A stretch of 64,000 bases of DNA from Rhodocollybia butyracea (Eukaryota > Basidiomycota > Agaricomycetes > Agaricales > Omphalotaceae): contig JADNRY010000084.1 in the NCBI GenBank assembly GCA_015501585.1, positions 124,001 to 188,000 of the forward strand, in the 5' to 3' direction. Below, one piece after another: positions 57,451 to 64,000 of the stretch. The notes under the pieces are model-generated. The model worked only from the letters and a program-made list of their open reading frames with translations, did not search any database and had not been told where the DNA came from. Position numbers and translations under genes: made by a program. How positions within the stretch are numbered: the stretch's first letter is position 1; the number at the start of each line of letters is the position of its first letter.

Positions 57451-59773
57451 GTAAGACCTTGGTGGACTCCTCATTGATATTAAGTATTATTATAGTAAGT
57501 ATTGAGTTCTACAGCATATTTTGAAGTAGAATAGCAGTCAAGGACAGCTTTCCTTTTGAGGATTAACACGGCTCTTCCTTGTGAGAGGCATCGACCTCAC
57601 CCTAGTCTTCCCTAGGCAAACTCGTTACACACAGACGATCCCCTCACTCTCCTTATCATGACATTAATGCCGGGGAGTGATTGCGCTATGTGACTTTCAC
57701 CACCCAATCAATACTTATCCAACTGATTTCCAGTACAAATTCCAGCAGCTGCTGCAGTATTGTCTTGCTTTGTGACAGTTACAAGTCCTGAATGAAATGA
57801 AGGCTCGTCCTTATGACGGGTTTCGGCGTGAGAATCTGTCCCGATTGAGCCTGATTTTGTCCAAATCGAGTTGACCTAATAAGGAGATTTAGTTTGATAT
57901 ATTTGGGATGTCAAAGCAATTGCCATGTGATCTGGTAGTTGCTCATCTCCGCACCTTTTGTGCAGCTTCTCGTCGTTCCTTCAAATCTATTTCTCGTTTT
58001 CTCGTTTCGCTTTGTATACACCGCTGCTTTGTATGTGTTATATGCTCAGTGCACATACACCTCAGGGATTTGTGGGCTCAGTCTTTCTTTGATCTTGATT
58101 TTTTGGTGACATATGTGAGTTTAATTCTATCCTTTTTGTGTTCCATTTCGTGCACCACTACCTCCGCTGATGTTATATTTTCTTCCCTTGAACTTGTTGC
58201 ACTAAAAGTAAAAGCTGTTTCTGTTGCAGGTTGCAGGCCTCTCATGCGCGAATTCTCGATGCGATTGATGCAATAATGCCACACGGCGTTTATCTCACCT
58301 ATTTGCGACTCCGTTCTTTACCTCCTCGGATTTTCATCTTCTATCGGCGGTGGTTGAAGTTGTGTCTCTTTCAGGGTATTTATTGCTCTTGGTGGCGACT
58401 TCATCCTCTAATTACTTCGCTTGTTTTTTTTTTTAGTTCCGCACCTTGCACACAAAATGCTGACTATCACTTCCTGCAAGTACTAATTGGGCATCTTTCT
58501 TATCCCTTGGGCTGATTTTTTACTTTGCAGTGCCCACCGAGATTACTACAAAAATTTTGAGAGCCTATGTCTCATTTTATCTTATTCCATCCTTTGACAT
58601 CACTCAAGTTCCTGCAAATGACAGTTCCACACTTGAATCCGTCGCTCTGCCGAACGCCTAGAGTTGCTTGCAATGCTATCTGTTTCCTGGTCGTTTGCTG
58701 CAGTGCTGCCTGGTTTGATCTTCCAGCGCATTAACATCTTTTCTGTGAGTGCTCTTTCCAAGTTCCACAGTGCTCTTTCCTCGCGCTCGTTTATCACAGG
58801 TCACTTTGCCGAGGCTTTGACTTTTATCAAATTTTCTTTCGCACTCGGCTCAGATATCACGTTTGGCCCAGCTAGTACTGGGAGTCCCATTGGCGAAATC
58901 CTTCATTGCGCTCCAAATGTTTGATGTGTCTCATTTGAGTTCCATCCCACTTCTCCACACTTTGTGTCCCGACTCCTTGACTTTGCCCGGCACCATCTCC
59001 CTCCCCATGTTTCTGCAATTATCATGCGCATGCAAACCTCCATTCTTTCACTCTCGCCTCCCCATCTATTCAGCTGAACCATCTGGAATGATCACGGTTG
59101 GCCTGCGTTTTTCGCCTCCATCCCTCATGTAGCGGATGTCACCATTATAACAATGCAGTACATTCCGTGGCCACCTTTTCCGCGTGTTGAAACTGCGATG
59201 AAAAACGCTTGGCTCGCAGATGTGGGTCCTGCTTTTCACTCCACTTTGGCCATTGCGCTCTTCGTCACATTGCCCATGCTACCTATCTTTCGCAAGTCGA
59301 AAACTGGTGCTGCAGATCCTCCTGACTTACTCGCTCATAATTCTTGGGGGTCCACTTGTTCGGAATGGAGGCGTTGCAAGCAGCCTGAAGTTGGATCTGA
59401 TTTGAATAGCATTACCTATTTTGCCAGGGATAAAGCTCCTTTTCCTGCTGCTACGTCTGCTCCTGAATTTGCCCGCCTTTTTAGTTTCGGTAAAACACTC
59501 GCATTTACTTAGTTTTATCAAAGCTTTCTCAATGTACTTATCTGTTTGTTTTTTTCTTGCAATTATTTTGATCAATATATTCTGCTACTGCATGCTGTGT
59601 CACACAATCTGAAGTTATATTTCCCGATCCGCTCCACTACTGCAAGTGATATCTGACCGTCCTGCCATCTCTTATCTGCCCATAAACTGACTTCAATTTC
59701 AACGGCCTTTTCTACTGGATAGCACTGCTACCTTCATTCACATCCAAGTTCATCTGCTTCAGCCTTTTCCTTG
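57451..59773. other. T-rich stretch with unassembled exon-like pieces
   Basis: Protein-like frames occur on both strands (57908-58276 plus, 58078-58284 minus, 58600-58797 minus, 59153-59512 plus) and typical acceptors such as tttctgttgcag are present, so decayed or unknown multi-exon genes are likely. I could not choose a strand or join exons confidently. Near 57611-57623 cctaggcaaactc repeats (inverted) the gagtttgcctagg motif found twice in the LTR-like block at 9759-11486, so 57460-57640 may hold an LTR remnant. Confidence 0.35.
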
Positions 59774-60911
59774 TCACCTCCACCTCCTCCTGTCAAAAGC
59801 AGCTCTTTTTCTCAGTTGAGTGACTTTTCTCCCTCCACTCGAACCAAGCATAGCTTTCTTTTTAATCCACGCCTGCATTTGCACAGTATGTCAGCTTGTT
59901 TCTTTCAATGTTTCGGTACTCACTTGTGTGTGTTTCCCTTCTAGAAGTGTCACAGACCTCAATAGCAGTTTTGCTACTCCACTTGTCGGATTATTGGCTC
60001 CTCGTCCTTCGATTGCGATGGCGGCGAATGCAATATCTACGATATCTCCGATGTGCAACTGGTGGGGTGCTATGGTTTCTGTTCTACACATTTTGGTCAG
60101 TGTTCTGCTCTCTTAGGCAATATGGTACTTACTTTTTCTTTTTCTTTTCCTTACCATTTACCTCAACGCCAAAGTTCACAACGTTCTCATCTCCATATAC
60201 ATACCCCACCCCACTCGCCTTCACATTGTGCAGAAAGTTGTTTGAATCTATCATCTCATCGATAACTGCCCACTCCATGTTAGGTGCTTCGTTTTTGGGT
60301 GTGAATAGGCGGCTGCTGAATTCTAGACCGCTATACCTTCCTAGATCCTTGATTTCAATCGGTTTCAAACCTGGAACGTGTCTCGCAAGTATCGCGTAAA
60401 CGTCCATCACTGCCTCTATGTCTCTATCAAAACCCTCACTGCCTAGCCCACTCACCACAATGGATTGCCTCAAGTGCCTCAGCTTTTTAGCACTCCTGCA
60501 ATATGATTATCAGTTTTCATGTGCTGTGTGCTCTTACTAGTGACTTACCTATCGCCTTTGACGGGTGCCAGTTTCTTGTCTTCGATCACACCTTGGATGT
60601 GAAAGATGACTTCTTCGCTGCATTCCCCAGTTTGCCGCCAGGTTACGGGCCAACAGTCTGGTTCACTGTATTTTTTTTCCGTCCACGGAGTCTTGCAGTG
60701 CTCCATTCTGTCAAATATTCAGTGGCTACTTTGTGTGCATCTGGAGTGATTCACCTCGGTCAACTGCCTGGTTTGAGTGTGAAAGGGTCTGTCTGCTTCT
60801 CTGCTTGTTCAGATACCACGAAGCGCTTCTTCTGCAATATTGTGAGTTGTCTTTTTGTTCACTACTGCTTTTCGACTTACTAGCTTCGTTTGCACTGTAG
60901 TGTTCATCCAT
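59774..60911 (-). CDS. Unrecognised multi-exon gene, in-frame TGA in exon 2
   Basis: Six exons fit on the minus strand. M-D-E-H-Y-S-A-N-E-A (start 60911) splices through GTAAGT...TTGCAG into K-K-R-F-V-V-S-E-Q-A-E-K-Q-T-D-P-F-T-L-K-P. The next exon gives W-P-V-T-W-R-Q-T-G-E-C-S-E-E-V-I-F-H-I-Q-G. Then come R-Q-S-I-V-V-S-G-L-G-S-E-G-F, I-L-A-R-H-V-P-G-L-K-P-I and N-E-A-P-N-M-E-W-A-V-I-D. The fifth exon has H-Q-L-H-I-G-D-I-V-D-I-A-F and K-L-L-L-R-S-V-T-L-L. A basic tail ends at 59774. The predicted protein has about 290 residues and no known domain. A TGA (60760-60762, CGA to TGA type) lies just before the second donor. It is either a pseudogene or spliced differently. The family looks familiar from repetitive agaricomycete genes, but I cannot name it. 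Confidence 0.6.
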
Positions 60912-61449
60912 GATGCGATGCTTTCATCTCGACCAACTGCGATGTCTTATACTCTGGTAATATTGTTTGCCTTTTTGGGCCATCTATTACTCTTCATCTA
61001 CTCATTACTTTCTGCTGGTGTTTATTCGCCTCCGAGGCTGCTTCCACTCTAGTGCTACTGGTTATCTGCTGCTCATTTGTGGAGCTCACCTTGTACTTTG
61101 ACAGGTGTCTGCTTCCAATCACTTATCGGTATCCTGCTTCTTACTTGTCCAGCCCACTATTGGTGGTAGCTGTTGCTTGTCACCTACCTTGACAGCTATA
61201 CACCTTCAAAGTACTGGTGGTTCTCGTTTTACTATCTGTGCAGCGTGGAATTTGTGTTGACACTTACCTGTTGAGTAATTAACCACATTTCACGCTGCTC
61301 TTCAAATCCTCCTCGGGGTTTCTCTACATTTATATCTTACATTTCAGCTCTGCAGTTCAGACTCTACTTAAAGATTAGCTTGCATTCTTTGACTTCCCCA
61401 CCTACCTGCAACACTCTACCAACTGTGAACTCTTTATTCGATAATTGCA
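60912..61449. promoter_or_regulatory. Intergenic region between a divergent gene pair
   Basis: About 540 bp between the minus-strand gene starting at 60911 and the plus-strand gene starting at 61450. It is T-rich on the plus strand with no clear TATA box. Short exon-like bits (near 61060-61100) could belong to the plus-strand gene's 5' end. Confidence 0.35.
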
Positions 61450-64000
61450 ATGTCTGCGTGAGTGGTTGCGACTTTTTTACCTGTCTTCTCTTTTTTTTTG
61501 GGAGGGAGGCACTATATCTATTTTCTTTCCCAGATCTAGTGCTGTTCGCCGATCTACTAGGCGCTCTGTGCCCAGTACCCGGTACCCTTCAACTTTTTTT
61601 CTGTATGTTTATTTACCCTGGCATTTGCTTGGTCCACTTGCATCTAATTCGCTTAATTTTTTGTTTTAAAAGTCATTCAGATTCTATTGTGTCTCCTTCC
61701 GAATCTGCTGCTCAAGCGTCTGCCACTGATCCTACTGAAAATGGTGGTGGCTTTATTCGCCCTGAATGCTCTCCAAAAATGGATGAGGCTTTGCCTCTTT
61801 CGCGTGCGGCATCTCCATTGTCAGATGTATTTTCCGCTCCTGCTCTTCAAATTTCGTGCGTTTTTTTTCCGGTTTATTGCTGTTCTCTGAGGTCCTTGAT
61901 TTTTAGTTCTCACCTGTCACCCATGCTGTCCTCAAAGTCAACTTTGTTTGGGTCGATCGGTAACACCAAAGGTTCTGGTACTTTGTCATACCTTGTCAAC
62001 TACAATGATGACACTGACAATGTTGGCGACACCAGTAAGTTTCCTTTGCTGTTATCTTGTGCACAAGCCAAGTTCATTTTCTCTAGTAGATACTCCAATT
62101 GGTCGAGTCTACTCTCCTCCAGCCCTGCTGCATTTGGTTCGGTCCCCAATCCCTTCTCTAATCCGATTGCTCCAGGACCCGCGCCTTCCACTGCATTTGG
62201 TTCGGTCCCCAACCCTTCTCAAGTCCGACTGATCTAGGAACCACGCCTACTGCAGTTCGCACAGTATCTGCTTTGGCCAGTCTTTCTGGTGGAGATGCAT
62301 CCCCTGGTCTTGCATACCCTGTGCTTGATTGGTCTGGCCATTCTGCTCGGCCTCTCTTCTTTTCTTCTTTGGATTTGCAATATGAAACAGACAGTTTGCC
62401 ACCGCCTAAACAAAAATTGTGCACGCGATCATCTACTTTTTTAATTTCTAATCTTGCTGACTTTAATTTACTTACTAGATTTACACCTTCTTTGTCGCCT
62501 TCAAAGCGGTCACGCTTGGCTAATTCTCCACTTCCAGCTGCAGGGTCCCTCTCGTGTACTCCTTCATCACTGGTCATAGACGGTATTACTTATGTTCCTG
62601 CTGGGGGCGTATCTCCTGCACATCTAGGATCTGATTCCAATGGGACTGCAGTTAATGCTACTCCATTGGATGATGATGATTCTGACGAGATCGAGATTGT
62701 GACCCCTCCACGTGGCACACGGAGTTCAACCATTGATTGCGACAATGATGTGTTTGATGCTCTGGATATGGATCTTCCTGCTGATCTAGAATCCATACCG
62801 GCCCTGGCATCTCCGCCAAAGTATACTTCAAACTTGGCACATATATCTTCTCAATATCGCATCGGTGCCCTGCATTATCTTCTTCTCCTTGTTCTGTGCC
62901 ACCAGCGTCTCCTGCTAAACCTACAACACCTGTTCCGAAAGACCTTCGGAAATCTGCTAGGTTACCTGCTTTGCCCAGTCCATCTGCTCGGTTCTGCTGG
63001 TCGATTGGCAGCTATCCAGAAGGCTTTGTCTTCTGTTGCCACAGAGGATGTTTACCCCACTCGCTCAAAAATTTCAGCGTGGGTACCCATTCCAACTTCA
63101 CCTGCACCATCTCCAGTCCAGCCGCGCCGGTCCCTCCTCTCGCAGATTGACTCGATCATGGTGCCTGTTGCTTCCCCTCCTTCTGCTTTGTTTGTCAATG
63201 GTGGTTTGAGTTCCGATGGTTGCCTTAATCTTGATCTTTTTGACATTTATCTTGCACCAACATACACCAGTGTTCTTAATTTGAAGTGCGTGCATTTATC
63301 TTGTTTTTCAACTTAAAGTAATATTTGTGTTTTCAGGATGCCTGTGCTGTACCCAATCATGGCTAACACTCCTGTTGCCGAGGACGTTGACTGGCTCCCT
63401 TTTCGCAATGTCTACAGTCCTCTTGATTTAACCTCAAAAGGTATTGTTTTCACTGCACTCACTGCACTCATACTTGGCTTGTTTACCCTCCCTTTGTTCT
63501 TCTAGAAGTGTCTTTCGATGCACAGTCTTCACTAATATGGGCTGCTTTGTTAACCCGTCTCGAGCAAACCCAAATGTTGTGAAGCGTGTCCCTTCAGCTA
63601 AGGGCACAGCGGGCCTTTGTCCTGCAGGCAATGCCCACCTTGCTCGGCACACTTCACTTTTTTTGACGACCGGTGTAGTCCATCGCTCATTGTTGTACAG
63701 TGTTGTTCCTGTGACGCTGGCTAATAACAATGTTTGCGTCATGCGCGAACTCCTGCTTAAACCATTCCAGCAAGAGTTTCAACGTCTAGCTGGATTCTTT
63801 GCTTCTGCGTTCTCTTTTGACAACGTGGCTTTTCCTGCTTCTGGGGGTAGTATTTCTTTGACCTCGACTCAATTTTTTGAGGACCAGCGTAGCAAAGTTA
63901 ACGACAATTACTCGCCAGTTGCAACCAGTCAGTGCAATTTTTTTTTCTATTTCTCTCACTTGATACTTTCCTTCTTTCTTTTGTAGTCCACCAGGCAAAT
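61450..64000 (+). CDS. Unrecognised multi-exon gene running off the window, with frame disruptions
   Basis: M-S-A at 61450 splices (GTGAGT...CCCAG) into S-S-A-V-R-R-S-T-R-R-S-V-P-S-T-R, then H-S-D-S-I-V-S-P-S-E-S-A. Further exons give M-L-S-S-K-S-T-L-F-G-S-I-G-N, an imperfect repeat A-F-G-S-V-P-N-P, and an acidic Ser/Pro-rich part (D-D-D-D-S-D-E-I-E-I-V-T-P-P-R-G). The 3' exons near 63330-63940 look folded: L-P-F-R-N-V-Y-S-P-L-D-L, F-T-N-M-G-C-F-V-N-P-S-R-A-N-P-N, M-R-E-L-L-L-K-P-F-Q-Q-E-F-Q-R-L-A-G-F-F and N-D-N-Y-S-P-V-A-T. A donor near 63930 and acceptor near 63987 show it continues. One base is missing in the second repeat (near 62213) and another near 62990, so it is decayed or the sequence has errors. 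Function unknown. Confidence 0.5.
62100..62250 (+). repeat. Two-copy ~63-bp intragenic tandem repeat
   Basis: The block from ctgcatttggttcggtccccaa recurs 63 bp later (about 62127 and 62190). The second copy lacks one base in its ccctt run, which shifts the frame between the exons before and after it. Confidence 0.7.

Noticed and set aside
63434..63742. 102-codon minus-strand gene
   Set aside because: It lies opposite an exon of the plus-strand gene that has consensus splice sites on both sides; the plus-strand reading is more protein-like.

Overview
The window is nuclear DNA of an agaricomycete (mushroom-forming basidiomycete). Genes carry many short introns, most about 45-70 bp. The recognisable proteins are fungal: SVF1, an ER J-protein ending in HDEL, OMA1, the RPL4 chaperone ACL4, exportin-T, a TRF4-type nucleotidyltransferase and a GH18-CBM5/12 chitinase. 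The retroelements are of the Copia type common in Agaricomycetes. No rRNA, tRNA or CRISPR array was seen. All calls come from reading the sequence, with no database search.

Positions 1-20.5 kb are a transposon nest. A decayed forward-strand Copia element (about 1020-4954) has an 841-bp solo LTR in its reverse-transcriptase domain, with a perfect GGTTC duplication. A second Copia element runs on the minus strand from 5107 to 17721. It has two 223-bp LTRs and a CTTAC target duplication, and it has taken three insertions: a 687-bp perfect-ended palindromic element (7013-7699), a 1.7-kb LTR-like block (9759-11486) and a 4.55-kb fold-back element (12799-17350). The arms of the fold-back element are inverted arrays of a 308-bp repeat, each unit made of two related ~154-bp halves. 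About 220 bp beyond this Copia lies a 2511-bp hAT transposon (17941-20451) with an 8-bp duplication and a spliced transposase.

Positions 20.5-57 kb are mostly host genes. In order: a seven-TM-like membrane protein whose intron hosts a 572-bp inverted-repeat element; ACL4 divergent from an unknown acidic protein; a small secreted cysteine-containing protein; OMA1; SVF1; the chitinase; the ER J-protein; a GPI-type aspartic protease; a BTB/POZ protein; the TRF4-like enzyme followed by a degenerate partial duplicate of its own 3' half; a second secreted protein with a Kex2 site; a 703-bp TA-flanked inverted-repeat element; and exportin-T. These genes are not an operon or a gene cluster. Shared themes are protein quality control (ACL4, OMA1, the J-protein), secretion and wall-active hydrolases, and RNA metabolism.

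Positions 57-64 kb are again accessory. A 212-bp solo LTR with a GTAAG duplication is followed by a T-rich tract. This tract contains a divergent pair of unrecognised multi-exon genes (59774-60911 minus, 61450 to beyond 64000 plus). Both have good splice sites and protein-like reading frames, but also nonsense or frameshift lesions. This pair and the 4.55-kb fold-back element are the best candidates for something not described before.
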